Below, in pieces: positions 24,990 through 33,964 of a DNA stretch of 41,584 nucleotides (the first letter of the stretch is position 1; every line of letters starts with the position of its first letter). Both the position numbers and the translations under genes were made by a program. Location of the stretch: contig JAIVFU010000062.1 in assembly GCA_020829485.1 (NCBI GenBank), positions 1 to 41,584 of the forward strand. Direction: 5' to 3'. This DNA comes from Nostoc sp. CHAB 5834. Its GTDB lineage: Bacteria > Cyanobacteriota > Cyanobacteriia > Cyanobacteriales > Nostocaceae. The notes under the pieces were generated by a model, which worked only from the letters and a program-made list of their open reading frames with translations, ran no database searches and had not been told where the DNA came from.

Positions 24990-25226
24990 ATGGAATCAAA
25001 ACCACGTACCTTCAAAGAAACCGCTAAAGAAACAACTCTACTGTTTGCAGGGGGCGCTGGCGCTGGACTAATCATCTTTACCCTGTTCGGCGGCTTATGG
25101 CACGTCACTCACTTTTGGTGGGTGATGGCAGCAACTACAATGTTCTGCGGTTTATTAGCCGTAGTATTCCGTCAAAACTTCCAGCAGATGTTAGATGCTT
25201 TGATAGATAATGCTCCCTGGATGTAG
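24990..25226 (+). CDS. Small two-span membrane protein
   Basis: 78 residues. Start ATG at 24990, four bases after the DUF6391 stop, so the pair is almost certainly co-translated. Two hydrophobic segments (about 17-36 and 43-60, the latter WWVMAATTMFCGLLAVVF) with basic and acidic tails. It may be the membrane partner of the DUF6391 protein. A longer upstream frame exists but overlaps the DUF6391 gene and was not used. Confidence 0.7.
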   Translation: MESKPRTFKETAKETTLLFAGGAGAGLIIFTLFGGLWHVTHFWWVMAATTMFCGLLAVVFRQNFQQMLDALIDNAPWM

Positions 25227-25260
25227 AAACACAAGATTAAATGTTTCCTTAGAAGAAATT

Positions 25261-26256
25261 ATGAGAAAACTTTACTTCTTACTCCCTGGTACAGATGGCA
25301 AATTTGCCTGTGGTGGTCTTTGGGCTGAATTAAAAGCCCTTAATCTAGTTCAGCAGTTCTGTAGTGCTGATGTTGTAACTTACCGTCAACGAGAAAAAGG
25401 TAAGCTTTTTATTGATGATTTGCTAAAAGAGAAAAATTTAAATGATGTAATTTTTGTCATCAGTTGGGGATTTGATATAGCTCAACTCGTGGCTAAACTT
25501 AAGCAATACAATGTCGTTTACCATGCACATAGCGCAGGTTATCCATTTAGACTAAGAGCGAGTATTCCGATCATGACTGTTAGCCGCTATACAATGGGAT
25601 ATTGGGGAGAAAAATCACCTAATTCTCTGATTTATTATTTGCCGAATCAAATTTCTGATGAGTTTCAAAATTTAGGTCTGGAACGGGATATTGATGTTTT
25701 AGTTCAGGTTCGGAAGTCTTCTGAGTATTTAATTAAAGAATTGATTCCAGCGTTACAAAAACAGTGTAAAGTATTGGTTGTTGATTCATACATAGAGGAT
25801 TTACCCGGACTATTCAACCGAGCTAAGGTTTACCTATATGATTCGGCTGAGTACTGGGCACAACAGGGTGTTAGTGAAGGATTTGGTTTACAACCAATGG
25901 AAGCTCTTGCTTGTGGTTGTCAAGTATTTTCTAGTGTCAACGGGGGACTGGCTGATTACTTAGATCCTGGATTTAATTGCTATAAAATAGCTGGATATTC
26001 ACAAGAATATGATGTCCAACGGATTCTAAAGGTGATTGATTCTTCAGTAGCTTTTAGTTTATCTGAAGATTTTTTTGTTGAGCATCGGACTGAAAATATT
26101 ATTAAGCGTTTCCAAGTTATTCTAGATGAGTTAAATGAATTTTTTGATCACAAGATTCAGCAGCCATCTAATATTAAGAGTTTGACGAAAATACGGATGG
26201 CGAAATTACTTGCTCAGAGGATATATGGGAAGTTGAGGAAGAAATATTTTAAGTAA
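25261..26256 (+). CDS. Glycosyltransferase (GT4-like)
   Basis: 331 residues from the ATG at 25261; longer upstream frames overlap the small membrane gene. A retaining GT-B signature EGFGLQPMEALACG (206-219) carries the E-x7-E pair E206 and E214 used for nucleotide-sugar binding. The N-terminal half is short (about 150 residues) and lacks a clear donor loop, so it is on the small side for the family. LPNQISDEF sits at the domain junction. It is followed by rfbB 52 bp downstream on the same strand, supporting a role in making or attaching a dTDP-sugar-derived glycan. Confidence 0.75.
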   Translation: MRKLYFLLPGTDGKFACGGLWAELKALNLVQQFCSADVVTYRQREKGKLFIDDLLKEKNLNDVIFVISWGFDIAQLVAKLKQYNVVYHAHSAGYPFRLRASIPIMTVSRYTMGYWGEKSPNSLIYYLPNQISDEFQNLGLERDIDVLVQVRKSSEYLIKELIPALQKQCKVLVVDSYIEDLPGLFNRAKVYLYDSAEYWAQQGVSEGFGLQPMEALACGCQVFSSVNGGLADYLDPGFNCYKIAGYSQEYDVQRILKVIDSSVAFSLSEDFFVEHRTENIIKRFQVILDELNEFFDHKIQQPSNIKSLTKIRMAKLLAQRIYGKLRKKYFK

Positions 26257-26308
26257 TAGAAACGAACCGCAGAGGCGCAGAGATCACAGAGAGAAGAGAG
26301 GAAATAGA

Positions 26309-27370
26309 ATGAGTCGGCGGTTATTAGTTACTGGGGGTGCGGGGTTTATTGGGGCGAATTTTGTGCATCACTGGTGTCAGGTTTATCCAGATGACCGGGT
26401 GGTGGTGTTGGATGCGCTTACCTACGCGGGAAATCGTCTGAATTTGGCGCTGGTTGAGGGAAGAGAGAATTTTCGGTTTGTGCAGGGGGATATTTGCGAT
26501 CGCACCATCATAGACGAGCTATTATCAACCGAAAATATAGATACCATCGCCCATTTTGCTGCTGAATCTCATGTTGATCGTTCAATTCTTGGGCCGGCTG
26601 CTTTTGTGCAAACTAATGTGGTAGGAACTTTCACACTGCTAGAAGCTTTTCGGAAACATTGGGAAGCGAAAGCACAGCCATCTGATTATCGTTTTCTACA
26701 CGTTTCTACTGATGAAGTCTACGGTAGTCTGGGGCCAAATGATGCAGCTTTTTGTGAAACTACACCTTACGCTCCCAATAGTCCCTATTCAGCCTCGAAA
26801 GCCGGTAGCGATCATTTAGTGCGTGCTTATTACCATACTTATCAACTTCCAACTATTATCACAAATTGCTCTAATAATTACGGCCCTTATCAGTTTCCTG
26901 AAAAGCTAATTCCCCTGATGTGTATCAACACTTTGATAGGGAAGCCATTACCTGTTTATGGTGATGGTAAAAATGTGCGCGATTGGCTTTATGTGGGCGA
27001 TCATTGTCGTGCTTTAGATGTGGTAATCAATGACGGTAAACCAGGGGAAACATACAATATTGGTGGCAATAATGAGGTGGAAAATCTCAACCTGGTGCAA
27101 CTTTTGTGTCAGATGATGGATGAATTAGCATCTGATTTACCAGTGCATCTGGCAAAGCATTTGATTACTTTTGTTAAGGATAGACAGGGACATGACAGGA
27201 GATATGCAATTAATGCAAACAAGATTAAAACTCAACTTGGTTGGACACCTTCAGTAACGATTGCTGAGGGTTTACGTTTAACAGTTGAATGGTATCTCAA
27301 TCATCGTGATTGGTGGGAACCTCTGCTTTCTACAGAATATCAAGCTTACTATCGCAAAAATTATCTGTAG
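26309..27370 (+). CDS. rfbB: dTDP-glucose 4,6-dehydratase
   Basis: Converts dTDP-glucose to dTDP-4-keto-6-deoxyglucose, the first committed step to rhamnose and other 6-deoxysugars. 353 residues. NAD-binding GGAGFIGANF (9-18), catalytic TDE (134-136) in HVSTDEVYG, and YxxxK Y160-K164 in YSASKAG. RDWLYV and the GGNNE block are typical. The other rfb genes are not in the window. A short GC-rich repeat (CGCAGAGGCGCAGAG type) precedes the start, and the 3' end overlaps a remnant on the other strand. Confidence 0.92.
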   Translation: MSRRLLVTGGAGFIGANFVHHWCQVYPDDRVVVLDALTYAGNRLNLALVEGRENFRFVQGDICDRTIIDELLSTENIDTIAHFAAESHVDRSILGPAAFVQTNVVGTFTLLEAFRKHWEAKAQPSDYRFLHVSTDEVYGSLGPNDAAFCETTPYAPNSPYSASKAGSDHLVRAYYHTYQLPTIITNCSNNYGPYQFPEKLIPLMCINTLIGKPLPVYGDGKNVRDWLYVGDHCRALDVVINDGKPGETYNIGGNNEVENLNLVQLLCQMMDELASDLPVHLAKHLITFVKDRQGHDRRYAINANKIKTQLGWTPSVTIAEGLRLTVEWYLNHRDWWEPLLSTEYQAYYRKNYL

Positions 27371-27539
27371 AATCACCTAAAATTGGGCTAACTTTAACGA
27401 GTAATGGTCTCAAATTTTTATGGGGAACTAATTTGTCATAATGTAAGCGACCAAGAATTATGCCTGGATGTCTATTTTGATTGTGAGCAAATTCTTCAAT
27501 CGCTTTCCGAGAAAAGACTTTTTTACTAGTAATAATAAA
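27330..27539 (-). pseudogene. ImmA/IrrE (HigA-like) C-terminal remnant cut by an IS
   Basis: On the minus strand a frame runs from the IS edge at 27539 to the TAG at 27332-27330. It reads FSRKAIEEFAHNQNRHPGI, then LGRLHYDKLVPHKNLRPLL. This is the end of an ImmA/IrrE metallopeptidase-type protein with the PGI..GRLxxD motif that follows the zinc domain. The rest, including HExxH, is absent, and the reading frame is interrupted exactly at the IS inverted repeat. It probably came from an HTH-ImmA/IrrE antitoxin gene. No function expected. Confidence 0.7.
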
Positions 27540-29060
27540 CTGGACTTTGGACTAAAAGGCTAGAGAAAAGTAGTCAGCAGTAACACTGACTGCCGTAAAG
27601 TCAATGAAAGTAATCGATAAATCATTGACGTGATGATCTTGACACAACTAGAAAAATTCTGGCAAGCTATCTACGATTGTTTGGGGAAGGCAAAAGATGC
27701 TGTATTTGAATTGATGGATGCAGTATTGACAAGTCCGAGTATCCCATCGTTTGTAAGCTTGTCACAAAGCCCAGTATTTCGACGGCAATGGTCGAGCGTT
27801 TATGCAGCACTGCATGATAGTCGTCCACCGAAAAGGAAGTTGATGAAGCTGCTGGTACAGGAGATAGCGACGGATGAACAGCCATTTCTAGCAGGAGATC
27901 ATAGCTTTTGGGCACGACCAGAAGCGAAGACACTAAAAGAAAGAACTTTTCATGGGGACTCCAGGGGAAGCATAGGTATCGGACAAAGTTACAGCACGTT
28001 AGCGTGGATACCAGAGGCAGATGGGAGTTGGGCAAAGACAAGTGAAACATGAACGGTTCACCAGCTTTGAAACGCCAACAAGCAAAGCAGCATTCCAACT
28101 CAAACAAATCACTCGTGAGTTAGGAAAAAGGCCGCTTGCCGCTTATGACCGAGGTTACGGCAACGCCTTTCTTTGTGCAAGCGACAGAGGAGATTAACGC
28201 AGACCTGTTGTTGCGTTTAGCTTCTAACCGATGCGTATGGGGTAAACCTAGTGCTTATAAAGGACGAGGCGCACCGTGTAAGCATGGTCATAAGTTTAAG
28301 CTCAATGATCCTGAAACTTGGCCTGTAGCAACTGAAACTCTAGAAGTTGAAGACCTAAAATTTGGTCGAGTTAAAATAATGCGTTGGAGTGGGTTTCATT
28401 TCCTTCAATCCCCAAACCGAGCAATGGAAATCATTCGCGTCGAGGTGATCCAACCAGTCGGACGCTATCGTAAGTTCCAACCCTTTGATCTGCTTGGTTG
28501 GGTCAGACAATGCCTGCATTAGAGGATCTATGGCACAAATACTTGCGCCGTTTTACCCTGGAGCATTGGTATCGATTTGCGAAGCAGAGGTTATATTGGA
28601 CACAGCCTCAACTTGGCTCTACTCAGGCAGCAGAGCGATGGAGTCACGTGATGCCCCTGTTAACTTGGCAACTATGGCTAGCTAGAGTTGCCTGTATCGA
28701 CTCCCCATTGCCTTGGCAATCGAATCAGGATAAACTATCTCCAGGACGTGTGGCACAAGCTTTTCCAATAATTTTAGCCGCCATTGGCACTCCTGCTCAA
28801 CCCCCTAAAACTCGCGGTAAATCACCTGGTCGCGCCCAAGGGCATCAGCCACCTCTACGTCCACGTTATCCCACTGTCAAAAAACACGCACCTAAAAAAG
28901 CTAAATCCCAAGAATTACTGAACAAAGCCGACTCAACTGCTGCTTAGGTTCAACTGATTTTTTCATAATTGAGCTTGACTCAGTTTCTCAAAGAAGTCGG
29001 GTAACTTTGTCTTGCCGTTCTCTTAATTGCTGGTTGAATCCGAATTAGTCCAAACTCCAG
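27540..29060 (+). mobile_element. Decayed IS with 16-bp terminal inverted repeats
   Basis: The left end 27540-27555 (CTGGACTTTGGACTAA) and right end 29045-29060 (reverse complement CTGGAGTTTGGACTAA) match 15 of 16. Between them lies one transposase pseudogene. The ends may extend outwards by a few bases with a gap; no convincing target duplication was found. The insertion truncates the ImmA/IrrE remnant at its left edge. Confidence 0.75.
27630..28947 (+). pseudogene. DDE transposase broken by three frameshifts
   Basis: The protein can be followed through three changes of frame: 27630 to about 28045 (LTSPSIPSF, LAGDHSFWARPEAKTL), about 28045 to 28173 (HERFTSFETPTSK, LAAYDRGYGNAF), about 28173 to 28500 (FVQATEEINADLLLRLASNR), and 28500 to 28947 (LEDLWHKYLRRFTLEHWYRF, ending in a basic tail). 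Catalytic acidic candidates (GDHS, YDRGYG, LEHW) fall in different frames, so it cannot make an active enzyme. The family resembles IS4/IS701-type cyanobacterial transposases. Confidence 0.85.
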
Positions 29061-29222
29061 ATTTATAGCAGATGCGAACAATAATTCGCACTATTTTTCT
29101 AGAGAACCCCAAAATTGGAATCTTCACCTGCTTTCAATAAATTATCAGGCTGTCACAATTTCTCTAGATAATGACTATCCTTGAATATAAGGGAATCAGA
29201 GTAAATTGCCAGCAGGTGTAAG

Positions 29223-30416
29223 ATGCTGCAACCAGAACAGATATTACAAGATCGTTATCAAATCCAACGCCAACTAGGCAACAATGGAATTCGTCAAACT
29301 TGGCTAGCTAAAGATTTACAAGCCTCTGATGGCGAAAATTCGACCGTTGTAGTCAAACTTTTGGCCTTTGGCGGTACTGTCCAGTGGGATGATTTGAAAC
29401 TTTTTGAGAGGGAAGCACAAATACTTAAACAGCTAAATCATCCCCGCATCCCTCGATATATAGATTATTTTTGTATCGACGATCGCACACTTTGGTTTGC
29501 CTTAATACAAGAATATATTCCTGGTGAGTCGCTCAAGGAAAAACTTGCTATTGGCGAAAGGTTTAGTGAAAAGCGAGCTAGAAAAATTGCTGTTGAGGTT
29601 TTAAATATTCTCATCTATCTACATGAGTTAAATCCAGGGGTATTGCATAGAGATATAAAACCGAGTAATTTAATCTGGGGCGAAGATAATCGGATTTATT
29701 TAGTTGATTTTGGTGCAGTTCAAGATAAAGCGGCAAGAGAAGGCGTTACTTTTACTGTTGTCGGTACTTATGGTTATGCCCCAATGGAACAATTTGGTGG
29801 TCGAGCAGTTGCGGCTTCAGACCTCTATGCACTGGGTGCGACTCTGATTCATTTGTTAACAGGAACTTCCCCTTGTGATTTACCCCAGCAGGATTTGCGG
29901 TTGCAATTTGCAGACCGAGTTAACTTGAGTCCCAGTTTTGTCAGTTGGCTACAAAAGTTGATAGAACCTGCTCCAGAACAACGATTTACTAATGCCCGTG
30001 AAGCGCTGAATGTTCTCAAATCTCGTTTGGCTATCAAATCTGCAAACAAGAATCAGCTTTTGCCGTTAAAAGAAATAATCAACAATTCTGGATGTGGGAT
30101 AAATAATCACAATGAAACAGTTCCAGAGGAAATTCTCGGTTGGAATTGGGGCGCATTTCTCATGCCTTGGTTGTGGATGTGGCCGAATCAAGTGTGGTGT
30201 GGAGTGTTCTGCTTTATACCAAAATTTTCGTGGATTCTGGCGATCGCATTCGGTGCAAAAGGCAATGAATGGGCTTGGAAAAGTAGACGGTGGAACAGTA
30301 TTGAACAATTCAAAGCGCATCAAAGAAGTTGGGCGATCGCTGGTATTATAATTGGGGGGCCGATTAGTATTATGTTATGGGTTCGAGCGATCGCTTTGCT
30401 AAAATCTGCACTGTAA
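29223..30416 (+). CDS. Serine/threonine protein kinase with C-terminal membrane domain
   Basis: 397 residues. Kinase domain about 12-270: lysine K45 (VVVKLL), catalytic loop HRDIKPSN (142-149), DFG (162-164), APMEQFGG in the activation segment. The glycine loop is degenerate (LGNNGIRQTW). A second domain of about 85 residues (about 305-397, WNWGAFLMPWLW, GNEWAWKSRRW) has three hydrophobic stretches and matches a DUF2628-like membrane module. This architecture occurs in cyanobacterial kinases. Likely phosphorylates proteins at the membrane in response to an unknown cue. Confidence 0.85.
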   Translation: MLQPEQILQDRYQIQRQLGNNGIRQTWLAKDLQASDGENSTVVVKLLAFGGTVQWDDLKLFEREAQILKQLNHPRIPRYIDYFCIDDRTLWFALIQEYIPGESLKEKLAIGERFSEKRARKIAVEVLNILIYLHELNPGVLHRDIKPSNLIWGEDNRIYLVDFGAVQDKAAREGVTFTVVGTYGYAPMEQFGGRAVAASDLYALGATLIHLLTGTSPCDLPQQDLRLQFADRVNLSPSFVSWLQKLIEPAPEQRFTNAREALNVLKSRLAIKSANKNQLLPLKEIINNSGCGINNHNETVPEEILGWNWGAFLMPWLWMWPNQVWCGVFCFIPKFSWILAIAFGAKGNEWAWKSRRWNSIEQFKAHQRSWAIAGIIIGGPISIMLWVRAIALLKSAL

Positions 30417-30481
30417 GGTAAGCCTTTTGGGTAAATATCAAGCGAAGATTTTTTAGCCACATAAGTATAAGGGTTCAACAA

Positions 30482-31108
30482 ATGGTTCAAATTCTTCAAG
30501 GAAAAGATATCACCCTAGCCCAACTGATTGATGAATTTGGCCTACAACTTGCAGACGACGAAGATTTTTTTTCAGAATGGCGGTATGATTTACCTGAGTT
30601 GAGTGATTTAGAAAAGCAATCTCTCAACGAAGTCAAGGCAGAATATTTGCATCTATCGAAATATCCTATTTTGGAACCTGTAGTCAAAATGGTGGTGCTA
30701 TCTCCACTATTGCGTCTAGCAGGTTTTTATCAACCGCCTTTCTACATTGCCCCAGAACAAGAGGTAAAAATTTCTTCTGAAGACGAAGGTACGATTATCA
30801 GAGGACGTATTGACATCTTGGTGTTGCATCCTCCATTTTGGGTTCTTGTTATTGAGGCAAAACGAGCAGAATATTCATTAGTGCCAGCAATTCCCCAAGC
30901 ATTGGCTTATATGTTGGCAGATGCAACTTCGGCTAAACCTGTTTTTGGCTTTATCACCAATGGTAATGAATTTAGATTTATCAAACTGCTAAAAACTGAA
31001 ATTCCACAATATGCTCTATCTGATTTGTTTGCTTTAGATAGTCGTGATGATATATATATTGTCCTGAAAGTGTTAAAGCACCTAGCTCATTTAATTCGTA
31101 ATTCGTAA
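30482..31108 (+). CDS. PD-(D/E)XK nuclease-fold protein, HsdR N-terminal-like
   Basis: 208 residues. The core motif is GRIDILVLHPPFWVLVIEAKR, with D111 and the E125-x-K127 pair of the PD-(D/E)XK superfamily, preceded by an upstream Glu near 65. The fold matches the N-terminal nuclease half of type I HsdR subunits, and such stand-alone proteins are widely annotated as restriction subunit R. No HsdM, HsdS or helicase is adjacent, so a restriction role is doubtful. It lies 65 bases after the kinase gene on the same strand. Cytoplasmic, no signal peptide. Confidence 0.75.
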   Translation: MVQILQGKDITLAQLIDEFGLQLADDEDFFSEWRYDLPELSDLEKQSLNEVKAEYLHLSKYPILEPVVKMVVLSPLLRLAGFYQPPFYIAPEQEVKISSEDEGTIIRGRIDILVLHPPFWVLVIEAKRAEYSLVPAIPQALAYMLADATSAKPVFGFITNGNEFRFIKLLKTEIPQYALSDLFALDSRDDIYIVLKVLKHLAHLIRNS

Positions 31109-31206
31109 TCTTGTAAGGTGCGTTAGCCAAGGGCATAACGCACCATCCCAATACTTTCGGTATTTTATGCGTAGGCGTAGCCCGTCGTAGACATCGCTAA
31201 CCCACC

Positions 31207-31316
31207 CCAATACGGTTCGGTTAAGGTTTTTTGATGAAAATTCTAGATCGCAAAGACGCGATAAATTGCTGTCTCTACAATAATCGGTCTTTTGTCCTGA
31301 CGGCGATTCATCGCGT
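31207..31316 (+). repeat. Dispersed hairpin element, copy 2 (inverted relative to 4265-4388)
   Basis: CCAATACGGTTCGGTTAAGG starts the unit. It continues TTTTTTGATG, a GATCGCAAAGACGCG block, and the hairpin arms GACGCGATAAATTGCTGTC (31256-31274) and GACGGCGATTCATCGCGTC. The first part of the gap, 31109-31200, holds AAGGTGCGTTAGCC and GGCGTAGCCCGTCGTAGACA repeats common in this genus. Confidence 0.8.
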
Positions 31317-31358
31317 CTCTTGTCTTAACCTCTCGGTTAAGCCCAAAAAATAAAAATG

Positions 31359-31435
31359 TGTAGGTTGGGTTGAGGAACGAAACCCAACTTTTTACGCGGT
31401 TTGTTGGGTTTCGCAAAGCCTCAACCCAACCTACA
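31359..31435. repeat. Palindromic element TGTAGGTTGGGTT, copy 1
   Basis: The ends TGTAGGTTGGGTT (31359-31371) and AACCCAACCTACA (31423-31435) enclose a second inverted pair AAACCCAACTT and GTTGGGTTT. The reverse complement aligns along its whole length with 35043-35117. A CCCTCTCCGACTCGGAGAGG hairpin follows at about 31464-31485. Confidence 0.85.
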
Positions 31436-31560
31436 AATATTCTTAACTACACAAAACATATCCCTCTCCGACTCGGAGAGGGACAGACTTGAACTTTAGT
31501 TCAAGGCAGGGAGAGGTTCGTCTAACTCACTTTAAGTTGACTACCCCACCTACTCTATTT

Positions 31561-32229
31561 TTAACTACTAACTTGTGATTCAACTACACCCACGGGACAA
31601 GATACATTTGTCCCTCCCAAACCACAATACCCATTGGGATTTTTAGCCAGGTATTGCTGATGATAAGCTTCGGCATAATAGAACTCAGGCGCATCCAAGA
31701 TTTCTGTGGTAATCTTGCCATAACCTGCATCGTTGAGGGCTTGCTGATAAGCTTCCCGCGATGCTTCTGCTAACTGCTTTTGATTTTCGGAATATACATA
31801 AATTCCCGAACGGTATTGAGTGCCAGCATCATTACCTTGGCGCATCCCTTGGGTGGGATTGTGGCTTTCCCAAAAGACTTTGAGCAGTTCGGTATAACTA
31901 ATTACTTTGGGATCAAATACAACCAACACCACTTCATTGTGACCGGTTCGCCCACTACATACCTCTTCATAAGTGGGGTTGGGTGTGAAACCAGCAGCGT
32001 AACCGACTGCGGTGGTGTAAACTCCTTTAAGTTGCCAGAATTTGCGTTCTGCACCCCAAAAACAGCCCAAGCCAAAAATTGCCTTCTCTAATCCATCGGG
32101 ATAAGGAGGTTGTAAGGGATTCTTATTGACGTAATGAGTTGCGGGTACTGACATAGATTGTGCCCTTCCTGACAAAGCTTCCTCTGGTGTGGGCATAACT
32201 GCCTTTTTGCCAAATCCGAATAGTGCCAT
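31561..32229 (-). CDS. msrA: Peptide methionine-S-sulfoxide reductase
   Basis: Reduces methionine-S-sulfoxide in oxidised proteins with thioredoxin. 222 residues. The active-site GCFWG (55-59) has catalytic C56, and recycling cysteines are C202 (GYCGLGG) and C211 (VSCPVG). YRSGIYV and [14 protein letters not shown] are typical. The N-terminal 45 residues extend beyond the minimal enzyme but are common in cyanobacteria. Transcribed on its own toward the repeat gap. Its oxidative-stress role fits the photosynthetic host. Confidence 0.93.
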   Translation of the reverse strand: MALFGFGKKAVMPTPEEALSGRAQSMSVPATHYVNKNPLQPPYPDGLEKAIFGLGCFWGAERKFWQLKGVYTTAVGYAAGFTPNPTYEEVCSGRTGHNEVVLVVFDPKVISYTELLKVFWESHNPTQGMRQGNDAGTQYRSGIYVYSENQKQLAEASREAYQQALNDAGYGKITTEILDAPEFYYAEAYHQQYLAKNPNGYCGLGGTNVSCPVGVVESQVSS

Positions 32230-32446
32230 TGATTTTAACTCTGATATATATCTTTACCTTATTTACTATTGTAAAGATTCTAGCGATCGCTTGGGGTTGT
32301 CTCGGAATTCTCAGCACATTCTCACCGACTAACAGTTCGGTAGCTTCTTCATGAAATTTTATTAAGTTTAGTAAAGATAGATAAAGCGACTGTGTGCCGA
32401 TAATACATGTAATCGTATAATTTTCTTCGGCCACAAAAAATTAAGT

Positions 32447-33949
32447 ATGTTATTTAACAGCCTAGAGTTTATATTTCTGTTTTTGCCAATTAGTCTTTTC
32501 ATATTTTTCTTTTTTGGTAAATATGGTTATCACCGTTTAGCAATCATCTGGTTAGTGACTGCTTCTTTATTTTTCTATGGTTGGTGGAACCCAAGATACT
32601 TAGTATTGCTTGTAGTTTCAATTGGCTTAAATTTTTTTATAGGTTATACACTCAACCAATTAAACTCACCAGTCAGAAAAAAGACACTGCTTATTTTAGG
32701 AATAACAGCTAATTTAATCATCCTTGGTTGCTTCAAGTACGCTAATTTTTTTGTTTCAAGTGCAGCCGATATATTAGGCATAAACTTTAATTTACAAAAT
32801 ATTATCCTGCCATTAGGGATATCCTTTTTTACTTTCCAGCAAATTACCTACTTGGTTAATTCTTATCGTGGCGAAGCCAAAGACACTAAATTTATAGACT
32901 ACTGCCTATTTATTACCTTTTTTCCTAAACTAATTTCTGGCCCTATTGTTCACCACTCAGAGATAATGCCACAATTCGCTGACAAAAATGTGTGTCAGTT
33001 TAACTTGGAGAATATGACAGTAGGTATTACCATTTTCACTTTGGGATTATTTAAGAAAGTTGTTTTTGCAGATAACATTGCTGCTTATGCAAGCCCAGTA
33101 TTTAATACTGCTGCTGCTGGTATCTTGCCCACATTTTTAGAATCTTGGGTTGGTGCGTTAGCCTACACGTTGCAGCTGTACTTTGATTTTTCTGGTTATT
33201 CTGACATGGCGATTGGGATAGCTAGAATGTTCGGGATTAAGTTACCAGTTAACTTTTTCTCACCTTATAAAGCTACCAGCATTAGTGACTTCTGGCGGAG
33301 GTGGCACATCACTCTTTCTAACTTCCTTCGAGATTACTTATACATTCCTCTAGGTGGTAATCGCAAAGGTGAGATTAGACGTAGTTTGAATTTAATCATA
33401 ACCATGCTACTGGGAGGAATTTGGCACGGCGAAGGTTGGCAATTTGTCTTTTGGGGTGGATTACATGGAGCTTATCTAAGTATTAATCATGAATGGAATG
33501 TTTTACAAAAAAAGTATGATTTGAAAACAGATAACTGGCTGAGTTTAAAACTTGGTTGGTTTATAACATTTCTCGCGGTTGTCTTCGGATGGGTATTTTT
33601 CAGAGCAGAAAACATGGCTACGGCATTGATAATTATCAAGAGTATGATCGGATTAAATGGCTTCTTATTCAGTACTCAAATTATTGAATCAGGATTAAAA
33701 AAAGCAACTATTGATATTTCTATTTTACTTGCGATCGTCTGGTTGACACCTAATGTTCAGGAATGGATGGGCAAGTATGATCCAGTTTTCAATTATGAAA
33801 AAGTAAAAAAACTTTCATCTAATAGCCTTTTCTGGTCTAGATTGCAGTGGCAACCGAATCAAACCTATGCCTTAGTCATTTCAGTTTTAACTGTAATTGC
33901 GCTGTTGCACCTTACCAAAGTTAGTGAGTTTTTGTATTTTCAGTTCTAG
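32447..33949 (+). CDS. MBOAT-family O-acyltransferase (AlgI-like)
   Basis: Inner-membrane protein of 500 residues with about 11 hydrophobic segments. The signature includes YFDFSGYSDMAIGIARMFG (245-263), FWRRWHITLSNFLRDYLYIPLGG with H287, and LLGGIWHG carrying the catalytic H327. AlgI-type members move acetyl or other acyl groups across the membrane to exported glycans. The SGNH-like gene follows 15 bp downstream on the same strand and is the probable second-step enzyme. The target is most likely an exopolysaccharide; in this class it could be cellulose- or alginate-like. Confidence 0.88.
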   Translation: MLFNSLEFIFLFLPISLFIFFFFGKYGYHRLAIIWLVTASLFFYGWWNPRYLVLLVVSIGLNFFIGYTLNQLNSPVRKKTLLILGITANLIILGCFKYANFFVSSAADILGINFNLQNIILPLGISFFTFQQITYLVNSYRGEAKDTKFIDYCLFITFFPKLISGPIVHHSEIMPQFADKNVCQFNLENMTVGITIFTLGLFKKVVFADNIAAYASPVFNTAAAGILPTFLESWVGALAYTLQLYFDFSGYSDMAIGIARMFGIKLPVNFFSPYKATSISDFWRRWHITLSNFLRDYLYIPLGGNRKGEIRRSLNLIITMLLGGIWHGEGWQFVFWGGLHGAYLSINHEWNVLQKKYDLKTDNWLSLKLGWFITFLAVVFGWVFFRAENMATALIIIKSMIGLNGFLFSTQIIESGLKKATIDISILLAIVWLTPNVQEWMGKYDPVFNYEKVKKLSSNSLFWSRLQWQPNQTYALVISVLTVIALLHLTKVSEFLYFQF

Positions 33950-33964
33950 GGAGAATCAAAGCTG

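Noticed and set aside
32123..32434. 103-codon minus-strand frame overlapping the msrA start
   Set aside because: Only its beginning looks protein-like, no start signal, and it overlaps the clear msrA gene in another frame.
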